Of a DNA stretch of 36,659 nucleotides, positions 14,175 through 22,226 are shown in pieces. The stretch is taken from positions 1 through 36,659 of the forward strand of contig CADCUI010000015.1 in the NCBI GenBank assembly GCA_902805845.1, written 5' to 3'. Position 1 is the first letter of the stretch. Each line of letters begins with the position of its first letter. The DNA comes from an uncultured Nocardioidaceae bacterium. GTDB lineage: Bacteria; Actinomycetota; Actinomycetes; Propionibacteriales; Nocardioidaceae. Made by a program: the position numbers and the translations under genes. Under the pieces are notes generated by a model. The model was not told the DNA's origin and made no database searches. It saw only the letters and a program-made list of their open reading frames with translations.

Positions 14175-16850
14175 ATGCAGCTGCCTTCAGGGACGGTCAC
14201 GCTGCTGTTCTCCGACATGGAGGGGTCGACGCGCCTGCTGGCACGGCTGGGGTCGGCGTACGCGACGGCGCTCGACCTGCAGCGGCGGCTGCTCCGCGAG
14301 GCCTGGGCCCAGCACGGTGGCATCGAGCTCGGCACCGAGGGCGACAGCTTCATGGTGGTCTTCGACAACGCACCGGCCGCGGTGACGGCCGCGGTCGCCG
14401 CGCAACGGCGCCTCGCCGAGGCGGACTGGCCGTCGGGGGAACGGGTGGCGGTGCGGATCGGCATCCACACCGGGGCCCCCATGCGCCACCGCGACGGGTA
14501 CGTCGGGATGGACGTGCACCGGGCGGCGCGGGTCGCCTCGGTCGCCCACGGCGGTCAGGTCCTGGTCACCGACGCGACGGCGCGGCTGGTGAAGTCCACC
14601 GAGGTGGGGTTCAAGGACCTGGGGGCGCACACACTGAAGGACCTGCCGCTTCCCGAGCACCTCTTCCAGGTGACCGGTCAGGGGCTGGCACGCGAGTTCC
14701 CCGCCGTGCGCTCGCTGGGGTCGGCCTCGAGCCTTCCGGTGCCGGCGACGCCGCTCGTCGGCAGGGACGTCGAGCTGGCCCGGCTGGTGGGGTTGCTCGA
14801 GGAGGACGACATCCGGTTGGTGACCTTGACCGGACCGGGTGGATGTGGCAAGACGCGTCTTGCGCTGGCGGCGGCGGCGGACGTCGCGGCGTCGAACGGG
14901 GACGGCATCTTCTTCGTGCCCCTGGAGGCGGTGACCAGCGGCGAGGTGATGTGGACGAGCATCGCCACCGCTCTCGGCGTCCCGCCCGAGGGCAGGATCC
15001 TGCCGGGTCTGCTCGACCACCTGGCAGGTCGCACCGGGCTGCTGGTCCTCGACAACCTCGAGCAGCTCCCGGACGCGTCCGACGTGGTGTGGCAGCTGCA
15101 GGGCGCCGCGCCGTCCTTGCGAGTCCTCGCCACGTCGCGGCATGCCCTCCACGTGCCGGGGGAGCAGGAGCACCCGGTGGCGCCCCTGGCCCTTCCCGAC
15201 GAAGTCGACCTGGCCACGGTCGCTGCGTCGGCGGCGGTCCAGCTGTTCGTCCGCCAGGCACAGCGGGTCCGGCCCGCTTTCCGCTTGACCACGGACAACG
15301 CGGCTGCGGTGGCCCAGATCTGCTCGCAGCTGGACGGTCTCCCGTTGGCTCTCGAGCTCGCGGCGGCCCGACTTCGGCTGCTCTCGCCGCAGGCCCTGCT
15401 GACGCGGCTCGACCAGGCGCTCAACCTCGGCGGGCAGGCCACCGGTCGGGCGGCACGGCAGCAGAGCCTGCGGCAGGCGATCCAGTGGAGCTACGACCTG
15501 CTGGCACCCGACGAGCAGCGGTTGTTCCGCGGGTTGGCCGTCTTCGCCGGCACCGCCGACCTCGAGGCCGTCGAGGTGGTGGCCCGAGCGGTGGGCCTGG
15601 AGGGCGCTGACGTCGAGGGCCTCCTGGAGTCACTGCTGGCGGCCTCCCTGGTGACCGCTGCCGAGACCGGGGAGGGTGAGCCACGGATCGGGATGCTTCG
15701 GACCATCCGCACGTTCGCGCTCGAGCGGCTCCGCGAGGACGAGGCCGAGGAGGCGGTCCGATGGGCGGCGGCGTCGTACCTCGCCGTTCTCGCCGACCCT
15801 TCCGACCGTCCTCTCGAAGCGGAGGCCCGCGGTCGGCACCGCGCTCGGCTGCAGCTGGAGCACGACAACTTCCGCCAGGCCATGGACTGGCTGCAGGACC
15901 GCGGCGGTGCGCATCGAGCCGACCAGGATCCTCTGACCCTCCACCTGAGGATCGTCGGCTCCCTCGCGCATGCCGTCTATGCCGCCCTCGGCTACTACGA
16001 CGAGGGCCGGCGGCGGTGTGAACGGGTTCTGGAGCTCGCCGAGGACAAGCGTGGTCCGCTGGTGGGGTGGTGCCAGCTCGGCCTCACGGCGCTGTACCTG
16101 CACGGCTTCGACGTCGAGGCCGCCGCGGAGATGGTGCAGCGGGCACGGCGGTCGCTCGCGGAGCCGGATCCGGAGGGCTGGGTCACCGCGGACCGGTTGG
16201 AGCGCCTGTGGGAGGACGCGCTGCTGGCGTCGGCCCAGGTGGAGCTGGGGAGGGGCGATCTCGACGCCGCTCAACGGGAGTACCAGCAGGTCGTCGATCG
16301 GTCGAGCGGGTCGAGGGCGATGGTGAGCGGTCTGCTGGGTCTCGCGGTCCTGGAGGCCATGCGTGACCAGCCCGAGGCGGCCTACGAGCTGGAGAGCCGG
16401 GCCGTCACGGCGAGCCGCCGCCTGGGGGACCTCGACTCGCTGCTGCGTGCTCAGCACAACGCCGCGGTCAGCTTGCGTGAGCTCGGCCGGGCGGAGGAGG
16501 CGCGGGAGCAGATGGTGGCCCTCCTCCCTCGCCTCCTGACCCAGAGAGACCCGGAGGCGATCGTCACCGGCGCCGAGGACTACACGGCCGTCCTGAGCGA
16601 CCTCGGCGAGTACCCCGCGGCTGCGGTCCTCTTCGGTGCCGCGGAGGCTCTGCGGAAACGGGTGGGCATCCCACGGCCACCAGTCCAGACCGCCGAGCTC
16701 GAGGAGTCGTTGGCGCGTGCGCAGTCGTCGCTGGGCGAGCGTTGGGACGAGCTCGTCGACCGCGGCCGCGGCATGTCGGTGGAGGACGCGTTGGGACTGG
16801 CCGCGGTGCCTGCCGCTCGCCCCGATGGCGAGGGTGGATCCGCCCGCTGA
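14175..16850 (+). CDS. Divergent nucleotide cyclase / NB-ARC-type ATPase / TPR-like protein (891 aa)
   Basis: Begins directly with a cyclase domain (residues ~6-175). Both metal-binding aspartates are kept (Asp14, Asp57) and so is the transition-state Arg119. However, the Lys position is Gly53, the purine Asp position is Met112 and the Asn position is His115. This YVGMDVHRAAR form is widespread among actinobacterial cyclase-ATPase proteins, and its activity and product are uncertain. Next comes an NB-ARC-like ATPase with P-loop GPGGCGKT (Lys226), Walker B LLVLDNLEQ (Asp293) and GLPLALELAA (~390), then helical repeats to the end. Unlike many relatives it has no LuxR-type HTH at the C-terminus. 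The start ATG at 14175 has GGAGGG four bases upstream. It is divergent from the GAF-subtilase pair. Confidence 0.88.
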   Translation: MQLPSGTVTLLFSDMEGSTRLLARLGSAYATALDLQRRLLREAWAQHGGIELGTEGDSFMVVFDNAPAAVTAAVAAQRRLAEADWPSGERVAVRIGIHTGAPMRHRDGYVGMDVHRAARVASVAHGGQVLVTDATARLVKSTEVGFKDLGAHTLKDLPLPEHLFQVTGQGLAREFPAVRSLGSASSLPVPATPLVGRDVELARLVGLLEEDDIRLVTLTGPGGCGKTRLALAAAADVAASNGDGIFFVPLEAVTSGEVMWTSIATALGVPPEGRILPGLLDHLAGRTGLLVLDNLEQLPDASDVVWQLQGAAPSLRVLATSRHALHVPGEQEHPVAPLALPDEVDLATVAASAAVQLFVRQAQRVRPAFRLTTDNAAAVAQICSQLDGLPLALELAAARLRLLSPQALLTRLDQALNLGGQATGRAARQQSLRQAIQWSYDLLAPDEQRLFRGLAVFAGTADLEAVEVVARAVGLEGADVEGLLESLLAASLVTAAETGEGEPRIGMLRTIRTFALERLREDEAEEAVRWAAASYLAVLADPSDRPLEAEARGRHRARLQLEHDNFRQAMDWLQDRGGAHRADQDPLTLHLRIVGSLAHAVYAALGYYDEGRRRCERVLELAEDKRGPLVGWCQLGLTALYLHGFDVEAAAEMVQRARRSLAEPDPEGWVTADRLERLWEDALLASAQVELGRGDLDAAQREYQQVVDRSSGSRAMVSGLLGLAVLEAMRDQPEAAYELESRAVTASRRLGDLDSLLRAQHNAAVSLRELGRAEEAREQMVALLPRLLTQRDPEAIVTGAEDYTAVLSDLGEYPAAAVLFGAAEALRKRVGIPRPPVQTAELEESLARAQSSLGERWDELVDRGRGMSVEDALGLAAVPAARPDGEGGSAR

Positions 16851-16925
16851 GCCGCCCACCATGTCCGGCCCACCCGCCCACCATGTCCGGCCCACCCGCC
16901 CACCATGTCCGGCCGACCCGCCCGT
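16851..16925. repeat. 22-bp intergenic tandem repeat, locus B (about 3.5 units)
   Basis: Full identical 22-bp units start at 16868 and 16890 (head GCCCACCCGCCC, then AC, then CATGTCCG). A partial unit precedes them at 16851 and a diverged unit follows from 16912. The array begins at the base after the cyclase stop and ends near the stop of the convergent zur gene. It belongs to the same family as the repeats at 9551 and 29229. There are no spacers, so it is not a CRISPR. Confidence 0.88.
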
Positions 16926-16933
16926 GGTGCTGG

Positions 16934-17341
16934 TCAGGCACAGTTCGGGCAGACGCCGAAGACCTCGAGGGTGTGGCTCACGGCAGCGAAGCCGTGCTGC
17001 TCCGCGACGGTGGTCGCCCACCTCTCCACGGTCGGGCCCTCGACCTCGACGGTCCGGCCGCAGGTGATGCAGACGAGGTGGTGGTGGTGGCTGTCGCTGC
17101 AGCGGCGGTAGCGCGCCTCGCCGTCCTCGGCCCGCAGTACGTCGACCTCGCCGGCATCGGCGAGCGTCTGGAGGGTTCGGTAGACGGTGGACAGCCCGAC
17201 CTTGTCCCCGGTGCTGCGCAGCAGCTCGTGGACCTCCTGCGCCGATCGGAAGTCGTCGAACCCCTGCAGGCACGACACGACGGCGCGGCGTTGCCGCGTG
17301 GGGCGGGTGCCGCCGGGAAGCGGCGCTTCAGTGCTCGTCAT
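16934..17341 (-). CDS. zur: Zinc uptake regulator, Fur family
   Basis: A 135-residue Fur-family repressor that binds its operators when zinc is bound. The winged helix is residues ~12-75 (RSAQEVHELLRSTGDKVGLSTVYRTLQTLADAGEVDVL). The structural zinc site is complete (Cys91, Cys94, Cys131, Cys134), and the His cluster SHHHHLVC (85-88) provides regulatory-site ligands. Assignment as Zur rather than Fur rests on its place as the last gene of the znuA-znuC-znuB operon, which it overlaps by 14 bp. It would therefore be autoregulated through the Zur boxes at the znuA start. In Streptomyces zur likewise sits beside znu genes and uppS. Confidence 0.95.
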   Translation of the reverse strand: MTSTEAPLPGGTRPTRQRRAVVSCLQGFDDFRSAQEVHELLRSTGDKVGLSTVYRTLQTLADAGEVDVLRAEDGEARYRRCSDSHHHHLVCITCGRTVEVEGPTVERWATTVAEQHGFAAVSHTLEVFGVCPNCA

Positions 17342-18323
17342 AGTGCGCTCCGTGGGGTGCGTGCCGGTGACCGTCGTGGATGTAGTCGACGTGGTCGTCG
17401 TGGAGCACGGCGGGATGGCCGCACTCGGGCCCGTGCAGGTGGTCGTGCTCCTCGACCGTGTGGGGGTCGGCGAGGTCGAAGGGGTCGGCGACCGGCTGGA
17501 ACGGCTCCGCCCGCCGCCGCTGTCGCCGGGCCCAGGCGCCGACCGGGAAGGCGAGCGCGAAGCCGGCGAGCGCGAGCAGCACGATCGTGGCTCCGGGAGC
17601 GACGTCGACGGTCGTGGAGACCAGGACGCCGCCGACCGACGCGGCCGTTCCCAGGACCATCGCCACCAGCAACGTGTCGCGGAAGGTGCGGGTCAGCTGC
17701 TGGGCCGTCGCCACCGGCACCACCATGAGAGCGCTGACCAGCAGGAGCCCGACGGTGCGCATGGCCACCGTGACGGTCACCGCCGCGAGGACCGCCACGA
17801 GGAGGCCGTAGGCACGCACGCGGAGGCCGGCCACCCTCGCGAACTCCGGGTCCTGGGTGACCGCGAAGAGGCGAGGTGCCAGTCCCACCGCGCACGCGAC
17901 GACGACGACCGCGAGCGCGCTGGTCACCCAGAGGTCGCCGACGGCGACGGTGGTGATCGAGCCGAACAGGTAGGTGTTGAGCGTGGCGACGTTCTGTCCG
18001 GCCAAGCCGGTGATGAGCACGCCACCGGCGATGCCGCCGTAGAAGAGCAGCGCCAGGGCGACGTCCCCGCTGGCCGCGCCCCGGTCACGGACGATCTCGA
18101 TGAGCACCGCCGCCAGCACCGCCACGACGACCGCGGCGATCGTGGGGGAGGAACCGGTGAACAGCCCGACGGCGACGCCGGTGACCGCGACATGTCCGAT
18201 GCCGTCGCCCATCAGTGCCTGGCGCCGCTGCACCAGGTAGGTGCCCACCGCAGGCGCGGCCAGCCCGGTGACGAAGGCGGCGAGCAGGGCGCGCTGGACG
18301 AAGTCGTAGGCGAGCAGGTTCAT
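17328..18323 (-). CDS. znuB: Zinc ABC transporter permease with His-rich tail
   Basis: The membrane subunit (331 aa) of a zinc importer of the metal ABC-3 family. About eight hydrophobic segments span residues ~8-275, with the family motifs QRRQALMGDGIGHVAVTGVAVG and AMRTVGLLLVSALMVVPVATA. The last ~45 residues are cytoplasmic and rich in His, Asp and Glu (for example EEHDHLHGPECGH and HDGHRHAPHGAHYDEH), which could buffer or sense zinc. The start ATG at 18323 overlaps the znuC stop by 4 bp, and the end overlaps zur by 14 bp. Manganese is a possible alternative substrate for this family, but the Zur context favours zinc. Confidence 0.95.
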   Translation of the reverse strand: MNLLAYDFVQRALLAAFVTGLAAPAVGTYLVQRRQALMGDGIGHVAVTGVAVGLFTGSSPTIAAVVVAVLAAVLIEIVRDRGAASGDVALALLFYGGIAGGVLITGLAGQNVATLNTYLFGSITTVAVGDLWVTSALAVVVVACAVGLAPRLFAVTQDPEFARVAGLRVRAYGLLVAVLAAVTVTVAMRTVGLLLVSALMVVPVATAQQLTRTFRDTLLVAMVLGTAASVGGVLVSTTVDVAPGATIVLLALAGFALAFPVGAWARRQRRRAEPFQPVADPFDLADPHTVEEHDHLHGPECGHPAVLHDDHVDYIHDGHRHAPHGAHYDEH

Positions 18324-19159
18324 CGCGGCCTGCCCCCCTCGATCGGGCGGTCGATCGGCGTTCCCAGCTCTACGCGGTGTGGCGAATCCGGTCGCCGGGA
18401 GTCGTCGTGCGGGTGGTGGTGGTGCGGAGTGTGCTGGAAGGCCGGCAGCGGGGGGCCGTCGTACGCCACCCGACCGTCACGCATCACGACCGTGCGGGCG
18501 ATCAGCGGCTCGAGAGGGCCCATGTCGTGCGCGACGAGCACGATGGTCCTGCCTCGGTCGACGAGCCGGCCCACCACCTCGGCCAGCGCCTCCTGGTGGG
18601 TCAGGTCCACACCGGCGGTGGGCTCGTCCAGCACCAGCAGGTCGGGGTCGCCGGCGAGGGCCCGGGCGATCAGGACGCGCTGCTGCTGTCCACCCGACAG
18701 GCTGGCGACGCTGTCCCGGGCCCGGTCGGTGAGCCCGACCGCCTCGATCGCGGCACGCACGTGCTCGCGGTCCGACGAGCGCATCGGGCGCAGTGGTGGG
18801 CGGGCGGCGAGCCGTCCGGTCGCGACCACCTCCCGGACCGAGGCCGGTACGCCGGCGCCGGCGGACGTGCGCTGCGGGACGTAGCCGATCCGCCGCCACT
18901 GGCGGAAGCGACCCACCGGGGAACCGAAGAGCTCCACCTCCCCGCGTTGCAGGGTCAGCAGCCCGAGCAGCGCCCGGACGAGGGTCGACTTTCCGGAGCC
19001 GTTGGCGCCGAGGATCGCGACGAGCTCTCGCTCGGTGACCGTCAGGTCGACGCCGCGCAGGACGGGCCGGCCACCGAGCTCGACGCACCCTCCCCGCATC
19101 GCCAGCACAGCCGTCGGCGTCGACGGGGTAGACACGGCCCCGGAGCCCTTGGTCAGCAT
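18320..19159 (-). CDS. znuC: Zinc ABC transporter ATP-binding protein
   Basis: The ATPase subunit (279 aa) that powers ZnuB. It has Walker A GANGSGKST (51-59), Q-loop GYVPQR (92-97), signature LSGGQQQ (154-160), Walker B LLVLDEP (174-180) and the switch histidine in LVAHDMGP. Like ZnuB it ends with a His-rich stretch (HTPHHHHPHDD), unusual for an ABC ATPase and suggestive of metal-dependent control. The start ATG at 19159 overlaps the end of znuA (ATGCTGA), and the stop overlaps the znuB start, so all four genes of the operon are physically interlocked. Confidence 0.95.
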   Translation of the reverse strand: MLTKGSGAVSTPSTPTAVLAMRGGCVELGGRPVLRGVDLTVTERELVAILGANGSGKSTLVRALLGLLTLQRGEVELFGSPVGRFRQWRRIGYVPQRTSAGAGVPASVREVVATGRLAARPPLRPMRSSDREHVRAAIEAVGLTDRARDSVASLSGGQQQRVLIARALAGDPDLLVLDEPTAGVDLTHQEALAEVVGRLVDRGRTIVLVAHDMGPLEPLIARTVVMRDGRVAYDGPPLPAFQHTPHHHHPHDDSRRPDSPHRVELGTPIDRPIEGGRPR

Positions 19160-20055
19160 CCGTTCGCCTTCGTGAGGGCAGCCAGGTTGCTCTCCATCAG
19201 CGACAGGTAGTCCTCTCCCGACGTCTCCTCGCTGAGCCCTTCCACGGGGTCGAGGACGTCGGTCGCGACCCCGAGCTCTCCTGCGAGCGACTCGGCCAGC
19301 TCAGGGCTGGCCAGCGTCTCGGAGAAGACCGTGGTGACGCCTTCGTCCTTCACGAGCTCCTGGAGCTCGGCGAGGTGCGCCGGGGAGGGCTCGGCCTCCG
19401 GGGAGAGCCCGGCGATGGACTCGAAGTCGAGGTCGTAGCGGTCTCCGAGGTAGGAGAACGCGTCGTGGCTCACGACGACGGTACGGCGGTCGCACCGCGC
19501 GAGGCCGGTGGCGAAGCGGCCGTCCAGGTCGGTGAGGTCGGCGACGAGGGCTGCCCCGCTCTCGGCGTAGGCGTCCGCGTGCTCGGGGTCGATCTCGCCC
19601 AGCTGCGCCGCGACCTCCTCGGCGACGGAAGCCATCGCCTCGGGGTCGAGCCAGAAGTGGGGGTCGTCCTCGATGAGCTGGGCGGGCTTGCCACCGGGGA
19701 TGGCGTCGGGGCCGCTGCTCAGCAGCTCGGACGCCGCCACGACCGCGGCCGGGCCGCTGGTCTCGACCGCCTCGTCGACCGCGGGCTGGAAGCCCTCCCC
19801 GTAGACGACGAGGTCGGCGTCGGCGACCTCCGCCGTGCGGGCGACCGACAGCTCCAGGTCGTGCGGCTCCTGCCCCGGCTGGGTCAGCGTCGTCACCTCG
19901 ACGTGCTCGCCACCGATGCGCTCGGCCACGAACGCGAGCGGATAGATGCTGGTGACCACCGAGGTCCGGCCATCGCCTGGACCCTCACTCGCGCAGGCTG
20001 CCCCGGAGAGGGCGACTGCGAGTGAACCGGCAACGGCGACGACGGCACGCTTCAT
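19153..20055 (-). CDS. znuA: Zinc ABC transporter substrate-binding lipoprotein
   Basis: A 300-residue cluster A-I binding protein that captures zinc outside the cell. It has a positively charged start (MKRAVVAVAGSLAVALSGAAC) with a lipobox-like cysteine at residue 21, so it is probably membrane-anchored. The family's metal ligands are visible: His in QEPHDLEL, His in DDPHFWLDP, His in VVSHDAFSYLG and Glu/Asp near the end (FSETLASPE). The usual long His-rich loop between the first two ligands is replaced by a short acidic segment. The ATG at 20055 lies within a Zur box and has no ribosome-binding site, so the mRNA may be leaderless. A TTG at 20070 in frame is less likely. Confidence 0.94.
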   Translation of the reverse strand: MKRAVVAVAGSLAVALSGAACASEGPGDGRTSVVTSIYPLAFVAERIGGEHVEVTTLTQPGQEPHDLELSVARTAEVADADLVVYGEGFQPAVDEAVETSGPAAVVAASELLSSGPDAIPGGKPAQLIEDDPHFWLDPEAMASVAEEVAAQLGEIDPEHADAYAESGAALVADLTDLDGRFATGLARCDRRTVVVSHDAFSYLGDRYDLDFESIAGLSPEAEPSPAHLAELQELVKDEGVTTVFSETLASPELAESLAGELGVATDVLDPVEGLSEETSGEDYLSLMESNLAALTKANGC

Positions 20056-20091
20056 GACAACGATTCTCAAACGGGATGAGAATCATTGTCA
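20055..20091 (-). promoter_or_regulatory. Two Zur-box-like palindromes overlapping the znuA start
   Basis: Two 15-bp imperfect palindromes, TGACAACGATTCTCA (20055-20069) and TGAGAATCATTGTCA (20077-20091), are separated by 7 bp. Both fit the actinobacterial Zur pattern of TGA-x-AAT-x-ATT-x-TCA. The first covers the znuA start codon, and a GAGAAT at -10 spacing lies inside it. Binding of zinc-loaded Zur here would block RNA polymerase directly. Confidence 0.85.
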
Positions 20092-20100
20092 AACGCCGTG

Positions 20101-20235
20101 TCAGTGCTTCTTGGTCGTCGGGATGATGTCGGAACGGTTCTTGGCCTCCGCCTTGGCGTTCTTGTCGGCGCGCTTCTCCTTCAGCGACTTGCCGGCCTTC
20201 TTGCTCATGTGTTGGCGAGGGGACTTGTCGTTCAT
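20101..20235 (-). CDS. Small basic conserved protein (44 aa)
   Basis: A 44-residue Lys/Arg/Ala-rich protein (core MSKKAGKSLKEKRADKNAKAEAKN, ending SDIIPTTKKH). Similar tiny basic proteins are common in actinobacteria, but I know no function. The charge pattern would suit RNA or ribosome binding, which is a guess. The start ATG at 20235 has GGGAG about nine bases upstream. An internal Met at residue 10 (MSKKAG) is an alternative start. It lies upstream of znuA on the same strand, with the Zur boxes between. Confidence 0.7.
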   Translation of the reverse strand: MNDKSPRQHMSKKAGKSLKEKRADKNAKAEAKNRSDIIPTTKKH

Positions 20236-20332
20236 CTGGGCCGCTCCCGGGTCGGAAGCCTGGACGGCTTCATCTTCGGACACTAGCCCTGCCGAGGCCT
20301 TCGTGTCAGGGTCGCGGCCGTACAGTTCGCCC

Positions 20333-20650
20333 GTGCTGGTGATCATGCGCTTCCGTGGTGCCGGTGGTGCAGACCAGGACCTCGGCGACCGCCTCGAGGC
20401 AGCCCTGGCCGTCCTCGGGCGACAGCGCGGCTTCCTCGAGGGCCATGTGGGGCGCAACGTCGACGACCCGGCGCTGTGGGTCCTCGAGTCCCGCTGGAAG
20501 GGCGCCGGCGCCTACCGACGGGCGCTGTCGGCGTACGACGTGAAGATGGAGGCATGGGCGACGCTCGGCGAGGCGCTCGACGAGCCCACGGCGTACGAGG
20601 TCCTGACACCGGGGCACCGCCTCAACGAGGCGCATCCCCGCGCCACCTGA
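20333..20650 (+). CDS. Antibiotic biosynthesis monooxygenase (ABM) fold protein
   Basis: A 105-residue single ferredoxin-like domain of the ABM type, recognised from the pattern FLEGHVGRNVDDPALWVLESRWKGAGAYRRALSAYDVKM followed by a final strand (AYEVL). Members of this fold are small dimeric oxygenases or simply dimeric binding proteins. No heme-degrading Asn/Trp/His set can be assigned with confidence. It starts at a GTG (20333) and lies 84 bp upstream of glyS on the same strand. The long frame upstream of the GTG is not coding, since it crosses the minus-strand small protein gene. Confidence 0.75.
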   Translation: MLVIMRFRGAGGADQDLGDRLEAALAVLGRQRGFLEGHVGRNVDDPALWVLESRWKGAGAYRRALSAYDVKMEAWATLGEALDEPTAYEVLTPGHRLNEAHPRAT

Positions 20651-20734
20651 GCCGCGCCAGCACGCAGTCGGGGCGCCGCTAGGCTGACGCTTTGCCCGGC
20701 AGCCAGCCGGCGCAGCCATGACCGGGGAGCGAAC

Positions 20735-22144
20735 GTGACCAAGCCAGGTGCCACCGTCGACAGCGTCGTGAGTCTCGCCAAGCGGCGTGGCTTCGTCTAT
20801 CCCTGCGGCGAGATCTACGGCGGCACCCGGTCCGCGTGGGACTACGGCCCGCTCGGGGTGGAGCTGAAGGAGAACATCAAGCGCCAGTGGTGGCGCTCGA
20901 TGGTCCAGGTCCGCGACGACGTCGTCGGGCTCGACTCCAGCGTCATCCTTCCCCGTCAGACGTGGGAGGCCAGCGGCCACGTCGACACCTTCTCCGACCC
21001 GTTGACCGAGTGCCAGTCCTGCCACCGACGGTTCCGGGCGGACCACCTCCAGGAGGAGCACTTCGAGAAGGCGGTGAAGAAGGGGGAGGCGCTGTCCTCG
21101 CCCGATGACGTGGACCTCGCCACGCTCGCCTGTCCCCACTGCGGCACCCGCGGCGCCTGGACGGAGCCGCGGCAGTTCTCCGGGCTGCTCAAGACCTACC
21201 TGGGCGTCGTCGAGGACGAGTCCGGGCTGCACTACCTGCGGCCCGAGACCGCGCAGGGCATCTTCCTCAACTTCCTCAACGTGGTGACCAGCTCGCGCAG
21301 GAAGCCGCCGTTCGGCATCGCCCAGATCGGCAAGAGCTTCCGCAACGAGATCACTCCGGGCAACTTCATCTTCCGCACCCGGGAGTTCGAGCAGATGGAG
21401 ATGGAGTTCTTCGTCGTGCCGGGCACCGACGAGGAGTGGCACCAGCACTGGATCGACGAGCGCACCCAGTGGTACGTCGACCTGGGCATCAAGCGGGACA
21501 ACCTGCGCCACTACGAGCACCCGCAGGAGAAGCTCTCGCACTACTCCAAGCGGACCGTCGACATCGAGTACCGCTTCGCCTTCGCCGGGTCGGAGTGGGG
21601 TGAGCTGGAGGGCGTGGCCAACCGCACCGACTTCGACCTCAGCACGCACAGCAAGCACTCGGGGCAGGACCTGTCCTACTTCGACCAGGCCCGCAACGAG
21701 CGCTACACGCCGTACGTCATCGAGCCGGCGGCCGGCCTCTCCCGCAGCCTCATGACCTTCCTGGTCGACGCCTGGTCCGAGGACGAGGCGCCCAACACCA
21801 AGGGCGGGGTCGACAAGCGCACCGTGCTGCGGCTCGACCCCCGGCTGGCACCGGTGAAGGCGGCCGTGCTCCCGCTGTCGCGGCACGCGGACCTCACGCC
21901 CAGGGCCAAGGAGCTCGCCGCGGAGCTGCGCGGGGTGTGGAACGTCGAGTTCGACGACGCCGGCGCGATCGGCCGCCGCTACCGCCGCCAGGACGAGATC
22001 GGTACGCCGTACTGCCTGACCGTGGACTTCGACACCCTCGAGGACCAGGCGGTGACGGTGCGTGACCGCGACTCCATGGCGCAGGAGCGGGTGGCCCTCA
22101 CGCAGGTGCGCGGCTGGCTGGCCGAGCGGCTCGCTGGATGCTGA
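20735..22144 (+). CDS. glyS: Glycyl-tRNA synthetase, dimeric class II type
   Basis: Charges tRNA-Gly with glycine. This is the single-chain (alpha-2) form, 469 residues, and not the alpha/beta form of E. coli. Seen are the N-terminal [29 protein letters not shown], a zinc-like insertion with CQSC and CPHC, motif 2 in [27 protein letters not shown], motif 3 in [16 protein letters not shown], and the anticodon-binding domain from ~residue 365. The GTG start at 20735 follows GGGGAG. A TAGGCT at 20680 may be its -10 element, giving a leader of about 40 nt. No T-box is seen. Confidence 0.97.
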   Translation: MTKPGATVDSVVSLAKRRGFVYPCGEIYGGTRSAWDYGPLGVELKENIKRQWWRSMVQVRDDVVGLDSSVILPRQTWEASGHVDTFSDPLTECQSCHRRFRADHLQEEHFEKAVKKGEALSSPDDVDLATLACPHCGTRGAWTEPRQFSGLLKTYLGVVEDESGLHYLRPETAQGIFLNFLNVVTSSRRKPPFGIAQIGKSFRNEITPGNFIFRTREFEQMEMEFFVVPGTDEEWHQHWIDERTQWYVDLGIKRDNLRHYEHPQEKLSHYSKRTVDIEYRFAFAGSEWGELEGVANRTDFDLSTHSKHSGQDLSYFDQARNERYTPYVIEPAAGLSRSLMTFLVDAWSEDEAPNTKGGVDKRTVLRLDPRLAPVKAAVLPLSRHADLTPRAKELAAELRGVWNVEFDDAGAIGRRYRRQDEIGTPYCLTVDFDTLEDQAVTVRDRDSMAQERVALTQVRGWLAERLAGC

Positions 22145-22181
22145 CGGTCCGGGAGCGTCCTGCGCCCGACCCGTCACCTCG

Positions 22182-22225
22182 TCGGACACCTGGTCGGACA
22201 CCTGGTCGGACACCTGGTCGGACAC
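22182..22225 (+). repeat. 12-bp tandem repeat (3.7 copies) upstream of the lipoprotein gene
   Basis: TCGGACACCTGG is repeated perfectly at 22182, 22194 and 22206, and again as an 8-base partial copy ending at 22225. The array ends two bases before the predicted ATG and occupies the entire position where promoter and ribosome-binding site should be. Confidence 0.92.
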
Positions 22226-22226
22226 A

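Noticed and set aside
16851-16925. CRISPR array
   Set aside because: Units are directly adjacent with no unique spacers, and there are no cas genes.
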